Shown: piece after piece, positions 50,847 through 59,222 of the stretch | Numbering within the stretch: the first letter of the stretch is position 1 | How the letters are laid out: every line of letters begins with the position of its first letter | Assembly: GCF_011806525.1 (NCBI RefSeq) | Contig: NZ_JAAVKI010000001.1 | Location: 1 to 64,000 of the forward strand | Length of the DNA: 64,000 nt | Origin: Thalassospira sp. HF15 | GTDB lineage: Bacteria; Pseudomonadota; Alphaproteobacteria; Rhodospirillales; Thalassospiraceae | Reading direction: 5' to 3' | Translations under genes and position numbers: made by a program | The notes under the pieces: model-generated | What the model was told of the DNA's origin: nothing | The model's input: the letters and a program-made list of their open reading frames with translations, nothing else | The model's database searches: none

Positions 50847-51515
50847 TTTCACCCGGTACACATCATAGAAAATGTGTTTCTTGTCGGCGAAATCTGCGTG
50901 GTTGGGCAGGTAGGGCATGGGATCTGAGTGGGAAATCGGCTCCCATTTCCGGGCCTTGGTGGTGGCCTGGATCGCCTTGATGAAGGCATCGTCATACAGG
51001 TCGGTGCGCTGGGTAAAGCTGACAATCCCACCGGGCTTCACGACCCGGCAGAATTCCGAAAACAGCTGCCTGATTTCACGCACATAGGTTAGCGTGCCAA
51101 TGCACTGAACGGCGGCAAAACCATTATCGCCAAAGGCCAGTGTCTTGTTCATGTCGCGCTTTTTAAGATGGCGGTAAACGCCCTTGGCCTCGGCCGTTTG
51201 CAGGGATTCAAGCGAAAGGTCAATTCCGGTAATATCGTTATATCCGGCCTTGGCAAGCTCCAACCCCGTCAGGCCCGTGCCGCATCCGGCATCAAGAACC
51301 GGCGCGTCAAACGGAACCCCATGCTTAACCATGATGGCCGCCGCCCGCTTGGGCGCGTCATAACCCATCTTGGGCAAATCCGCGTCATAGCTTTCAGCCC
51401 ATTTGTCGTAATAGGCGGCAAGGGCGTCCGGCCCGGCATCGGTCATGCGCGTCAAATCAGATGCGCTGTCAGAAAAACCGGTGCTGCTGGAATTGCCATC
51501 ACTGGCCCCCGTCAT
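50844..51515 (-). CDS. Class I SAM-dependent methyltransferase
   Basis: 223 residues. Motif I is PVLDAGCGTGLTGLELAKAGY, followed by ITGIDLSLESLQTAEAKGVY, and CRVVKPGGIVSFTQR as the post-motif. AAYYDKWAESYDADLPKMGYDAPKRAA at the start resembles the Williams-syndrome-region (WBSCR27-like) methyltransferase group. The substrate is unknown. The first 25 residues are Ser/Asp-rich and poorly conserved, so an internal start at MTDAGPD is possible. Confidence 0.82.
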   Translation of the reverse strand: MTGASDGNSSSTGFSDSASDLTRMTDAGPDALAAYYDKWAESYDADLPKMGYDAPKRAAAIMVKHGVPFDAPVLDAGCGTGLTGLELAKAGYNDITGIDLSLESLQTAEAKGVYRHLKKRDMNKTLAFGDNGFAAVQCIGTLTYVREIRQLFSEFCRVVKPGGIVSFTQRTDLYDDAFIKAIQATTKARKWEPISHSDPMPYLPNHADFADKKHIFYDVYRVK

Positions 51516-51802
51516 GGCTCACCTCACTGTTTTTGTTCTTGGATTTTCTAAATCTTGGAGATGAGTATTAAGGCACAGGCGATGTTGCATTGCAAATTTT
51601 GCCCCGTCTTGTGATGGCGTTTGCTTTTTGAGGGCGTTGTTTTGATGGATCATGTCATTTATGAATGAATGTACGTAAAAGGTGTATTTGTGTCAGTGTT
51701 GTTATCCTAATAGTATATGCTGTCTACGACCAACTTCGAACAAGATTTGTTGGTGTTTGTTTGTTTTTGTGTTATTAAAAGTTTGTGTTCGAGGTGCGCG
51801 TG

Positions 51803-52060
51803 ATGCTCCAGATCGTCTATGCAAGGGATGCGCGCAAGGCATTGCGCAAAATACCCAAAAAGACGCGTGACAGTATTTTGCAGAAAATCGACCTGATCGC
51901 ACAAAACCCTTTGCGCACCGACCTTGATATAAAACCGCTTAGGAGTGTTTCAGCCCATCGGCTGCGCGTTGGGCAATACCGCGTGATCTATACCCAGGAT
52001 GGCGTCATTCTTGATGTGCTTAAAATCGGTCCGCGCGGCGATATATACGACAAGCTTTAG
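51803..52060 (+). CDS. RelE/ParE family toxin
   Basis: 85 residues from the ATG at 51803 with GAGG eight bases upstream. LQIVYARDARKALRKIPKKTRDSILQKIDLIAQNPLRTDLDIKPLRSVSAHRLRVGQYRVIYTQDGVILDVLKIGPRGDIYD is a RelE/ParE fold with the typical RVGQYRVIY strand and late R..IYD. RelE-type members cut mRNA on the ribosome; ParE-type members poison gyrase. Eleven bases separate it from the antitoxin gene, toxin first. Confidence 0.9.
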   Translation: MLQIVYARDARKALRKIPKKTRDSILQKIDLIAQNPLRTDLDIKPLRSVSAHRLRVGQYRVIYTQDGVILDVLKIGPRGDIYDKL

Positions 52061-52070
52061 GAGACAGGCG

Positions 52071-52454
52071 ATGAATGCGCCCCACCAGATCATTTACAAG
52101 GACGACAAGCCCGAATTCGCGGTCGTGCCATGGGATGAATATGTAAAACTCTTCAAGCCGACAGAGGATGATCTGGACAGAATGGCCTATGACCAAGCCG
52201 TGGCGCACGATGATGGTGTGCGCTTTCCTGCCGCGGTGATCAAGCGTCTCAGTGACGGCGAAAATCCGGTGCGCGTATATCGCGAGTATTATGATCTCAC
52301 ACAGGAAGAATTGGGCGCGAAAGTAGGGGTGACCGGAACGTATATCGGTGCCGTTGAACGCTGCGCGCGCCCGCTGTCAAAAAAGCTGGCGGTGAAAATT
52401 GCATCTGTCTTCAAGGTTGATGCAGATGATTTGGAGCCTTGGTCGCAAGAGTGA
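52071..52454 (+). CDS. Antitoxin with Phd-like start and XRE helix-turn-helix
   Basis: 127 residues from the ATG at 52071, AGGAG just upstream overlapping the toxin stop. The N-terminal QIIYKDDKPEFAVVPWDEYVKL resembles the start of Phd/YefM-type antitoxins; the C-terminal YYDLTQEELGAKVGVTGTYIGAVERCARPLSKKLAVKIASVFKVD is an XRE helix-turn-helix. It neutralises the toxin and represses the operon. The two parts together differ from plain HigA or plain YefM. Confidence 0.87.
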   Translation: MNAPHQIIYKDDKPEFAVVPWDEYVKLFKPTEDDLDRMAYDQAVAHDDGVRFPAAVIKRLSDGENPVRVYREYYDLTQEELGAKVGVTGTYIGAVERCARPLSKKLAVKIASVFKVDADDLEPWSQE

Positions 52455-52576
52455 TCTGATGTTTTGGGCTGAAAATAAATCTGTCCCTGAGGCATCACGT
52501 TTGGAGTTTGGGCCCGTCTTCAAGATGGGGCCGGCATGTGTCCGTGCCTTTTCGAAATTGTGAGAAGGACTCCATA

Positions 52577-52939
52577 ATGAAACAGATGAAATTGGTTCTC
52601 TTGGCTTTGTTGCCTATGGTTTGTCTGGTTTCCTTGCCGAGTGCAGCCTTCGCTGGGTGCAACAAAGCGTCAAATTATGTCAACTATAATGGTCTTTCGG
52701 GGTGGGCGAACCGGATTGCGAATGCAAATAATGCCGACGTCAGAACGGCTTACGCTAATAGCACATGTCTGATCACAGCAGGAGAGCATTCAGGCGGTAC
52801 GCAGCCTCCAGGTGCGGCCAGTACCAACCATGTGACGGTTGTTTTGAAAAAGACCGCAACGATAAAGAAGCAGACGTGCCACATCTTCAAAAAGGCCCCA
52901 AGCTATACAGGGACTTATTTCCCGGCAACTTGCCAATGA
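52577..52939 (+). CDS. Secreted four-cysteine protein, unknown
   Basis: 120 residues with a clear signal peptide (KLVLLALLPMVCLVSLPSAAFA, cleavage after AFA). The mature part has four Cys (C28, C64, C101, C119), suggesting two disulfides, and many Asn, Thr and Ser. No family recognised. It has its own short upstream region with a stem-loop (GGCCCGTCTT..AAGATGGGGCC, 52511-52533) and a terminator after it. Its place after a toxin-antitoxin pair may be chance. Confidence 0.7.
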   Translation: MKQMKLVLLALLPMVCLVSLPSAAFAGCNKASNYVNYNGLSGWANRIANANNADVRTAYANSTCLITAGEHSGGTQPPGAASTNHVTVVLKKTATIKKQTCHIFKKAPSYTGTYFPATCQ

Positions 52940-52959
52940 TCGCATTTGTTTAAATTCAG

Positions 52960-52987
52960 CCGTCCGGTCCCCTGTTGGGCCGGACGG
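52960..52987 (+). terminator. Terminator of the secreted-protein gene
   Basis: CCGTCCGG / CCGGACGG with a 12-base loop that can form further CCC/GGG pairs. T-run weak. Confidence 0.65.
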
Positions 52988-53015
52988 TGTCTGGGCGAGA
53001 AGCTTGTCGTTGTTG

Positions 53016-54227
53016 TCATGGATATGTTCGCGCTATACACCCACTCAACAAATACCCCCCCGTCGGCGCTTCCCAATCCACCATCTCGCCGAGGCAGTAG
53101 GTGCCGGGGCGGTTGATGAGTTGGAAATTGTCGTCCAGTTCTTCCCATGCGACACCGCCTGCGGTGCTGATGGCCTCGTCTATTGGACGGGGCTTTTTGA
53201 TTTGGAGTTTCAGGTTTTTGATCGCGGTGGCGAGTTGGGCCGGGTCGTTCAGGGTTTCGCGCGGGGTGACTTCGAAAACAAGCGCGGTTTTGGTGGTGTC
53301 AAGGCCGAGTGTTTTGCGCAGGTGATTGCCCAGCGAGTTTTTACCGCGTGGCTTTGAAAGGCGCTTGGTGACGTCTTCAAGGGTGCGGTCGGGGCAGAGG
53401 TCAAGCGTGAGCGTGCCGACACCGGTTTCAAGCCATTGATCGCGCAGCGTTGCCGAGATGGCGTAGACGGCACTGCCTTCGATGCCGGTTTTGGAAATGA
53501 CGAATTCACCGCGGACAGATTGGTCGCCGCAGGTCAGCGTCACGGCCTTGACTGGGGAGCCTGCGCATTTGGCAATCAAATGATCGGTCCAGTCGATGTC
53601 AAAGCCGCAATTGGCCGGTTTGAACGGGTTGCACTTGATCCCGGCACTTCGCAGGATTTCCATCCATTTGCCGTCTGATCCCAGGCGTTTCCAGCTGCCG
53701 CCGCCAAGGGCCAGAATGGTGATGTCGGCGGTTGCCGTCACTTCGCCATCTGGCGTTTTGAAAACCGCATGGTCGGTATCGTTCCAGCCGGTCCAGTAAT
53801 GGCGATAATGGATTTTGCAGCCCAAATCATCGAGCCTGCGCAACCAGGCGCGCAAAAGCGGGCTTGCCTTCATTGCGGTCGGGAAGACCCGGCCGGATGA
53901 TCCGACAAAGGTTTCAACCCCAAGCCCAGCACACCATTCGCGGATTTGATCGGGGCCAAATTTGCGCAAATGCGGTTCAAGGCGGGCGCGCGAAGTGCCA
54001 TAGCGCGAGAGGAAAGTTTCCAAATCCTCGCTATGGGTGATGTTGAGCCCCGATTTCCCGGCCATGAGGAATTTGCGCCCTGCACTTGGCATGCCTTCAT
54101 AGATCGTCACGGCATAACCATCACCCGCCAGCCGTTCGGCAGCCATAAGCCCGGCCGGTCCCGCACCAATGATCATGGCGGTTTTGCCGGTGGGCGTTGG
54201 TGCGATGCGGTCAGTGGTGTGTGGCAT
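53016..54227 (-). CDS. HI0933-like flavoprotein (TIGR03862 type)
   Basis: 403 residues. FAD motif AMIIGAGPAGLMAAERLAGDGYAVTIYEGMPSAGRKFLMAGKSGLNITHSE at the N-terminus is the hallmark of the HI0933/YhiN group; TADITILALGGGSWKRLGSDG and C-terminal STAGGVAWEELDDNFQLINRPGTYCLGEMVDWEAPTGGYLLSGC are typical of the TIGR03862 branch. A soluble FAD-dependent oxidoreductase of unestablished substrate. It is divergent from a GNAT acetyltransferase. Confidence 0.88.
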   Translation of the reverse strand: MPHTTDRIAPTPTGKTAMIIGAGPAGLMAAERLAGDGYAVTIYEGMPSAGRKFLMAGKSGLNITHSEDLETFLSRYGTSRARLEPHLRKFGPDQIREWCAGLGVETFVGSSGRVFPTAMKASPLLRAWLRRLDDLGCKIHYRHYWTGWNDTDHAVFKTPDGEVTATADITILALGGGSWKRLGSDGKWMEILRSAGIKCNPFKPANCGFDIDWTDHLIAKCAGSPVKAVTLTCGDQSVRGEFVISKTGIEGSAVYAISATLRDQWLETGVGTLTLDLCPDRTLEDVTKRLSKPRGKNSLGNHLRKTLGLDTTKTALVFEVTPRETLNDPAQLATAIKNLKLQIKKPRPIDEAISTAGGVAWEELDDNFQLINRPGTYCLGEMVDWEAPTGGYLLSGCIARTYP

Positions 54228-54398
54228 TTCGGACCTTGTGACGCAGGGGATAATTGTCTGGCGGTTTTAGCGGCTTTGGGCGGCGATGGCAATTTGTGTG
54301 CTGATTGTTCTGATCTTTAACGTGGGTCGCATTTTCTTGAGTTTTGCGGCGTTGCCTCCTAGGTTCTTTTCCCACCCCACGAAAGCATACGGAATTGA

Positions 54399-54893
54399 AT
54401 GATGATCTCTGGACTCTGGCAGACCCCGACCGAAGACGAACTGATCCGCATTGTTGCGATGATGGAAGACCTGACCTTTCAGGACCGTATTTCACGCGTC
54501 CCGGATGAAAACCTTCGCGCGGCGCTGAATGGATCGCCTGATAATGCGCTTTGGGTGTTTCGCGTCGACGGGCGTGCGGTGGCCTATGCCTATATGACAG
54601 AAATGGCGACGGTATTCCCCAAACTGGACGAATTTGGCGTGTTTGAGCGCGGCCATGGCTATGGCAAGGCAGCCATTGCGGCACTGGCCGAAAAATGTGC
54701 CGAAACGCCTAGGTTTGAGAAGCTTTGGCTTAAGGTTGTCGATGGCAATGATGTGGCGATGGCGCTATATCGCAGCATTGGTTTCGGCGAAGAAGAGTTC
54801 TTGCCAAAGAATTGGCTGACGCGCGCTGGTGACATCGTTGATGTCTATCGCATGTGGTTGCCGCTTGACCCTTTGCGCGCACAAACGGCTTAG
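54399..54893 (+). CDS. GNAT family acetyltransferase
   Basis: 164 residues. The acetyl-CoA motif is in FGVFERGHGYGKAAIAALAEKCAE, and LWLKVVDGNDVAMALYRSIGFGEEEFL is the usual C-terminal half. The N-terminal TPTEDELIRIVAMMEDLTFQDRISRVPDENLRAAL is not diagnostic. The last codon overlaps the stop of the convergent AraC gene by four bases. Substrate unknown. Confidence 0.82.
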   Translation: MMISGLWQTPTEDELIRIVAMMEDLTFQDRISRVPDENLRAALNGSPDNALWVFRVDGRAVAYAYMTEMATVFPKLDEFGVFERGHGYGKAAIAALAEKCAETPRFEKLWLKVVDGNDVAMALYRSIGFGEEEFLPKNWLTRAGDIVDVYRMWLPLDPLRAQTA

Positions 54894-55834
54894 CGATTGT
54901 TTGACCTGAACTGGGCCGGGGAACTCCCGGCCTTTTTGGCAAAGAAGCGCGAAAAATACCCGGCATCGCGAAAACCCAGTTCATCGGCGATCTGCTGAAT
55001 GGCGATGTCGGTATAGATCAGTGTGCGCTTGGCTTCCAGCATCAGGCGGTTTTGCACCACTTCGCTTGCCGTCATGCCATAGATGTCCTTGGCGATGCGG
55101 TTGAGCTGAGTCGTGGTGACGCCGATTTCACGGGCGTAGAAATCAAGCGATTTGTGCTGCTTGTAAAATGTTTCAACCAGCGTCTGAAACTTGCGGAATT
55201 TCTCGGTTTTCTGTTCGTGACGCGACAGGCGTGCGGAATGATCCTGCGGTACGGTGCGCCCGATATCGAGAAGCAACAGGCCAAGGATATGGCGCAGCGC
55301 AAATAGCCGTCCGGTATTGTGGCTGTAATATTCCGTCACCAATTGCGAAATCAGAAAGTCCGCCGGGCTGTTGCTTTGCCCGGATGGTGACCCTGTATCA
55401 ACACAGATCGCCTGATCAAGCCGGGCGAGGAGTTTGGGCGCGGGGCTAAGAATTTCCTGCAGGTGATAATCGGTCAGCGAAATCACCCAACCATCAATAT
55501 CATCGGTGAACTTGAAGCCATGCACTGTGCCGGGCGGGACCGTGATCAGTTGGCCAGTCTGCATGGTCAGATGTTGGTCATCAAAGCTGATTTCGGCCTG
55601 TCCGCGCGTGATGTAAAGCAGCTGAAACAGGTTGGTGTGCCGGTGCGGCTGAATGTGCAGATCATGCAGGCGTGATCGTTCCGGGATGCTTTCAAGGTGA
55701 AAGAATTCCGGTTCGGTGATCGGTTGCGGATCCGATGCGGGAACGCTTTCCCGACCATGGCGGTCACGCGCGTCCGGGTGCTGGACCGCATCGCGTTCGC
55801 CATAAAGCTTGTAGATCGGGATATTGTTGCGCAT
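54890..55834 (-). CDS. pobR: AraC family regulator resembling PobR
   Basis: 314 residues. The N-terminal cupin region begins NIPIYKLYGERDAVQHPD, then FFHLESIPERSRLHDLHIQPHRHTNLFQLLYITRGQAEISFDDQHLTM and VPPGTVHGFKF; this matches the start of AraC-type PobR/HpaA activators of 4-hydroxybenzoate and 4-hydroxyphenylacetate genes. The C-terminal helix-turn-helix pair is LDFYAREIGVTTTQLNRIAKDIYG and IAIQQIADELGFRDAGYFSRFFAKKAG. It lies next to a TRAP importer and pca genes, which supports a role in hydroxybenzoate use; pobA itself is 21 kb away. The effector is inferred. Confidence 0.75.
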   Translation of the reverse strand: MRNNIPIYKLYGERDAVQHPDARDRHGRESVPASDPQPITEPEFFHLESIPERSRLHDLHIQPHRHTNLFQLLYITRGQAEISFDDQHLTMQTGQLITVPPGTVHGFKFTDDIDGWVISLTDYHLQEILSPAPKLLARLDQAICVDTGSPSGQSNSPADFLISQLVTEYYSHNTGRLFALRHILGLLLLDIGRTVPQDHSARLSRHEQKTEKFRKFQTLVETFYKQHKSLDFYAREIGVTTTQLNRIAKDIYGMTASEVVQNRLMLEAKRTLIYTDIAIQQIADELGFRDAGYFSRFFAKKAGSSPAQFRSNNR

Positions 55835-55903
55835 GGATACCTGTTACTCGGATCGCCGGATATGCGTTTGGTTTGCGGTAGTTTAGCGTGTTTTCGCAAG
55901 TAC

Positions 55904-55940
55904 AAAAAGAAAAGCCCGCCACAATGTCGGGCGGGCTTTT
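55904..55940 (-). terminator. Terminator of the DctPQM operon
   Basis: AAAAGCCCGCC / GGCGGGCTTTT with a nine-base loop (55910-55940). On the minus strand TTTTCTTTTTG follows. Strong rho-independent terminator. Confidence 0.92.
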
Positions 55941-55971
55941 GCATAATGTCTTGGAGTTGCTATCAGGGTCG

Positions 55972-57363
55972 CTAATTGCCAAGCAGGGTTGGCACAAACA
56001 GCGTTAATATCGGCGCAAAGATCAGTAACAGAATACGGATGATCTCGGCACCGAAGAACGGCATGACCCCGCGGAAGGTCTGGGTCATCGGCACCCCTTT
56101 GGCAAGGGCGTTGATGATGAACACGTTCAAACCCACCGGGGGCGTGATCAGCCCCAATTCCACGACAATGAGTGCGAGGATACCAAACCAGATCTTCAGA
56201 TCCTCGGTCCCCATGCCATAGGCCGCGGTCGCTGCCGTTGCCCAGTCACCGCCATTGATGTCGACAAGGGCAGGCCAGAAGAACGGGATCACCACGACGA
56301 TCATCGACAGGCTTTCCATGAAGCAGCCAAGCAGGATCAGGGCCAGCAGCATCAGAACCATCACCAGCCACGGGTCAAAGCCGCTGGTTGCGGCCGCCTC
56401 GGCCATATAGGCCGGAAGATTGGCGCGGCTAAAGAAGCCCTTGAGGATTTCCGCACCCAGAAGGATGAAGAAGATCATCGAAGAGGTAATCGCGGTATCC
56501 TTGAGCGACTGACGCAGACCTTTCCAGGTCAGCCCGCCTTTGCCTTTCCAGCGCATATAGGCGCCGTAAACCAGAATGGCGAACACACCCACACCGGCCG
56601 CCGGTGTCGGCGTGAACAGACCGGCACCAAGACCCAGAATGATCGAGCCAAAGATCACCATCACCGGAATCAGACGCAGCAACGCTTCCTTGCGTTCGGC
56701 TGCCGGCATTGGTTCTGGTTTCGGGGCCAGTGACGGATTCAGGCGCACCTGAATGGCGATCACGGCCATAAAGAACAGAACGGCAATCAGACCCGGAATG
56801 ATCGCGGCCTGAAACATCTGAATGATGGAGGCCTCGACCGTCACTGCATAAATCACAAGTGCGACGGATGGCGGGATCAGGATGCCAAGCGTCCCGCCTG
56901 CTGCCAGCGTACCGGTGGCCAGACGCGGCGAGTATTTCAGACGGTCCAGTTCGGGCAGGGCGACCTTGCCCATGGTTGATGCGGTTGCAAGCGAAGACCC
57001 GCATACTGCGCCAAATCCGGCGCAGGCACCGATGGCCGCCATGGCAACACCACCCCGGAAGCGACCCAGTATCGCGTTTACGCCCTGGAACAAGTCGCGC
57101 GACAGGTTGGCCTGACTTGCGAGATAGCCCATCAGAACAAACAGCGGAACGACCGAAAGCTCGTAGTTCGAGACAATCCCGTAAAGCAGGGATTTGAACT
57201 GCTGCAGATAGGGATCAAAGCGCAGGAACGGGAAAAACAGGCTGAGCACATAGTTGCCGCCAATCCCGACGCCGACCATGGCAAGGCCGACCGGAACCCG
57301 CAGTGCAAGAATGAAAAAGAGAACGGCAAGGCCACCAAGGCCGATCAATTCACGTTCAGACAT
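55972..57363 (-). CDS. dctM: TRAP transporter large permease (DctM)
   Basis: 463 residues from the ATG at 57363 (MSERELIGLGG), 12 or more membrane helices. Blocks typical of DctM: ELSVVPLFVLMGYLASQANLSRDLFQ, ACAGFGAVCGSSLATASTMGKVALPELDRLKYSPRLATGTLAAGGTLGILIPPSVALVIYAV and GLITPPVGLNVFIINALAKGVPM. It carries the substrate with sodium ions. It overlaps dctQ by eight bases. Given PcaQ and pca genes next door, an aromatic acid such as 4-hydroxybenzoate or protocatechuate is the likely cargo. Confidence 0.92.
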   Translation of the reverse strand: MSERELIGLGGLAVLFFILALRVPVGLAMVGVGIGGNYVLSLFFPFLRFDPYLQQFKSLLYGIVSNYELSVVPLFVLMGYLASQANLSRDLFQGVNAILGRFRGGVAMAAIGACAGFGAVCGSSLATASTMGKVALPELDRLKYSPRLATGTLAAGGTLGILIPPSVALVIYAVTVEASIIQMFQAAIIPGLIAVLFFMAVIAIQVRLNPSLAPKPEPMPAAERKEALLRLIPVMVIFGSIILGLGAGLFTPTPAAGVGVFAILVYGAYMRWKGKGGLTWKGLRQSLKDTAITSSMIFFILLGAEILKGFFSRANLPAYMAEAAATSGFDPWLVMVLMLLALILLGCFMESLSMIVVVIPFFWPALVDINGGDWATAATAAYGMGTEDLKIWFGILALIVVELGLITPPVGLNVFIINALAKGVPMTQTFRGVMPFFGAEIIRILLLIFAPILTLFVPTLLGN

Positions 57364-57853
57364 CGGCTTCTCTTTCGAAAATCTGGCTTCCGGCAATCGC
57401 GGCCCACAGGAACATCGAAATGATGCCCGGCACATAGAACGGCCAGATCTGCCAGCCCAGAATTGCGGAAAGAGTGTTGTCGCCACGGACCTCGATCAGG
57501 CCATTGACCATCATGTAACCGAGGAACAGCGCCAGACAGGTCATCAGGATGGCCGACAGGGTGTCGACGATACGTGCGAACCAGTCAGGAAACATTTTGA
57601 TAAAAACATCAACCGCGACATGACCGCGATGTGCCTGACAATATGGGAAAAACATCAGGGCGGCTGAGCTGACGATCATGCTGACAAAGTCCTCATAGCC
57701 GATAATGGCCGGGACGTTGGCATCAAACAGTCGGGCAATCTTGTCCAGGCCAAAGGCGGTAACGTTCACAATCGTTACAATCGCGATCAGCAGGGCAAGC
57801 ATGCCACCGGCAACGGCAAGCCATGAAGCAGCCTTGTAGAGCACGTTTTTCAT
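57356..57853 (-). CDS. dctQ: TRAP transporter small permease (DctQ)
   Basis: 165 residues, four membrane helices, with VSMIVSSAALMFFPYCQAHRGHVAVDVFIKMFPDWFARIVDTLSA, the usual DctQ central block. It pairs with DctM in the inner membrane. It follows dctP after a 103-base gap with a strong hairpin and overlaps dctM. Confidence 0.88.
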   Translation of the reverse strand: MKNVLYKAASWLAVAGGMLALLIAIVTIVNVTAFGLDKIARLFDANVPAIIGYEDFVSMIVSSAALMFFPYCQAHRGHVAVDVFIKMFPDWFARIVDTLSAILMTCLALFLGYMMVNGLIEVRGDNTLSAILGWQIWPFYVPGIISMFLWAAIAGSQIFEREADV

Positions 57854-57891
57854 ATCTCTAACAATCCAGCGGGCAATCTAGCGGGAGAAGA

Positions 57892-57928
57892 GGGTCACGT
57901 ATCCATAGATCGAGATGATACGTGACCC
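57892..57928 (-). promoter_or_regulatory. Stable hairpin between dctP and dctQ
   Basis: GGGTCACGTATC (57892-57903) and GATACGTGACCC (57917-57928) form a perfect 12-base stem with a 13-base loop. No T-run follows in either direction. It should protect the dctP message and raise binding-protein level over the membrane parts. Confidence 0.7.
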
Positions 57929-57956
57929 CACAAGATTTACCAGTAACGATCAAACG

Positions 57957-58988
57957 TTACTCGGTATGGGCCTGAACAGCGGCTTTGGCTTTTTCAACCA
58001 ATGCAGCGCCATCAAAGCCGGCATTTTTGGATTCTTCGATCCAGCGATCAACAACCGTTGCTGCCGGGGCGTCAAAGGTTGCCTTCTGTTCCGGGGTAAG
58101 CTGAACAACCTGGCCTTTGCCTTCGTTGATCATGCGCTTGCCAACTTCTTCGACATCGTTCCAGATGGTGCCGATTTCAGCAGCAAAATCACGGCCGGAG
58201 TTACGATCGATGATTTCCTTGAGATCGTCGGGCAGGCTCTCGTAACGATCCTTGTTCATGGCGAACAGGAAGGTCGAGGTACCAAAGCGCGAATTAACGC
58301 CTTCGCCTTCGACAGAATAGGCAACCAGCTCAGCCAGTTTCAGCGGCGGAACAACTTCGAACGGAACCATGCCGCCGTCAACAACGCCAAGCGACATTGC
58401 CTGCGGCAGGGCCGGGACCGGCATGCCGACCGGTTCTGCACCCCAGGATTCAATCACCCAGGAACCGGTACGGGTCGGCGTACGCAGTTTAAGACCTTTG
58501 ACGTCATCAACAGTGCGGACGTCTTTTTCGGTCAGGTGAATGGCCTGACCGGCATGAACGTGGACTGCCAGGGTATGGACATCGGTAAGGTCTTCGGCAA
58601 ATTCGTCCTTGAGGTCCCACATCGCAAGGTTGGTTGCGCGTGCGTCACCAAGGTGAACGCCCGGAAGCTCAAACACTTCAAGATGCGGGAAAACGCCCGG
58701 GGTATAACCCGGAAGGGTCCAGACGATGTCGGCCACGCCATCACGAACCTGGCGATACAGCTCCGGCGGATTGCCGCCAAGCGACATGGACGGGAAGATT
58801 TCAAACTTGATACGGCCGTTTGATTCTTCTTCGATTTTCTTTGCCCACGGCTCGATCATTTTGGCCTGGGTCGGTGCTTTCGGCCCCAGGAAATGGTGAA
58901 CGGTCAGGGTAACTTCCTGTGCGTGTGCGCCGAACGACACCATGGTCGCGACAGCAGCACCTGCAAGTAATTTGGTGATCTGTTTCAT
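57957..58988 (-). CDS. dctP: TRAP transporter substrate-binding protein (DctP)
   Basis: 343 residues with a Sec signal peptide (KLLAGAAVATMVSFGAHA). The mature start QEVTLTVHHFLGPKAPTQAKMIEPWAKKIEEESNGRIKFEIFPSMSLGG, then LYRQVRDGVADIVWTLPGYTPG, and the conserved Arg in KGLKLRTPTRTGSWVIESWGAEPVGMPVPALPQAMSLGVVDGG, which usually binds the substrate carboxylate. This subgroup includes binding proteins for aromatic acids. First gene of dctPQM. AAAGGAGGAAC precedes the ATG. A nested palindrome lies about 200 bases upstream. Confidence 0.92.
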   Translation of the reverse strand: MKQITKLLAGAAVATMVSFGAHAQEVTLTVHHFLGPKAPTQAKMIEPWAKKIEEESNGRIKFEIFPSMSLGGNPPELYRQVRDGVADIVWTLPGYTPGVFPHLEVFELPGVHLGDARATNLAMWDLKDEFAEDLTDVHTLAVHVHAGQAIHLTEKDVRTVDDVKGLKLRTPTRTGSWVIESWGAEPVGMPVPALPQAMSLGVVDGGMVPFEVVPPLKLAELVAYSVEGEGVNSRFGTSTFLFAMNKDRYESLPDDLKEIIDRNSGRDFAAEIGTIWNDVEEVGKRMINEGKGQVVQLTPEQKATFDAPAATVVDRWIEESKNAGFDGAALVEKAKAAVQAHTE

Positions 58989-59178
58989 TTTGTTCCTCCT
59001 TTGAACGTCTTGTCGCGTTCATTGCGCCGACAAGCGTTTCAGCCACGATGCGCATCTAGCGTGCCAAGTTTTCCGAGAGTTCTTTTTGTTATTGTTTTTA
59101 TTATTCTTTTTTCTGCATGGCCTGCGTTTAACACATTTCAGCCATGCCAATTTAGGTGCAATCTAATAGGTGCGTGAT

Positions 59179-59216
59179 GGTTATGTATAATGATATGTAG
59201 GCACATATCCATAACC
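59179..59216. promoter_or_regulatory. Nested palindromes between pcaQ and dctP
   Basis: GGTTATG (59179-59185) pairs with CATAACC (59210-59216); inside, GATATGT (59192-59198) pairs with ACATATC (59203-59209) around AGGC. All arms are perfect. The outer arm contains ATAACC, the half-site reported for PcaQ, so PcaQ may control the TRAP genes. It lies just past the pcaQ stop and about 190-230 bases before dctP. Confidence 0.6.
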
Positions 59217-59222
59217 AAATGA

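Noticed and set aside
57915-58823. 302-codon plus-strand frame opposite dctP
   Set aside because: Antisense to a binding protein with signal peptide and family motifs; no own motif.
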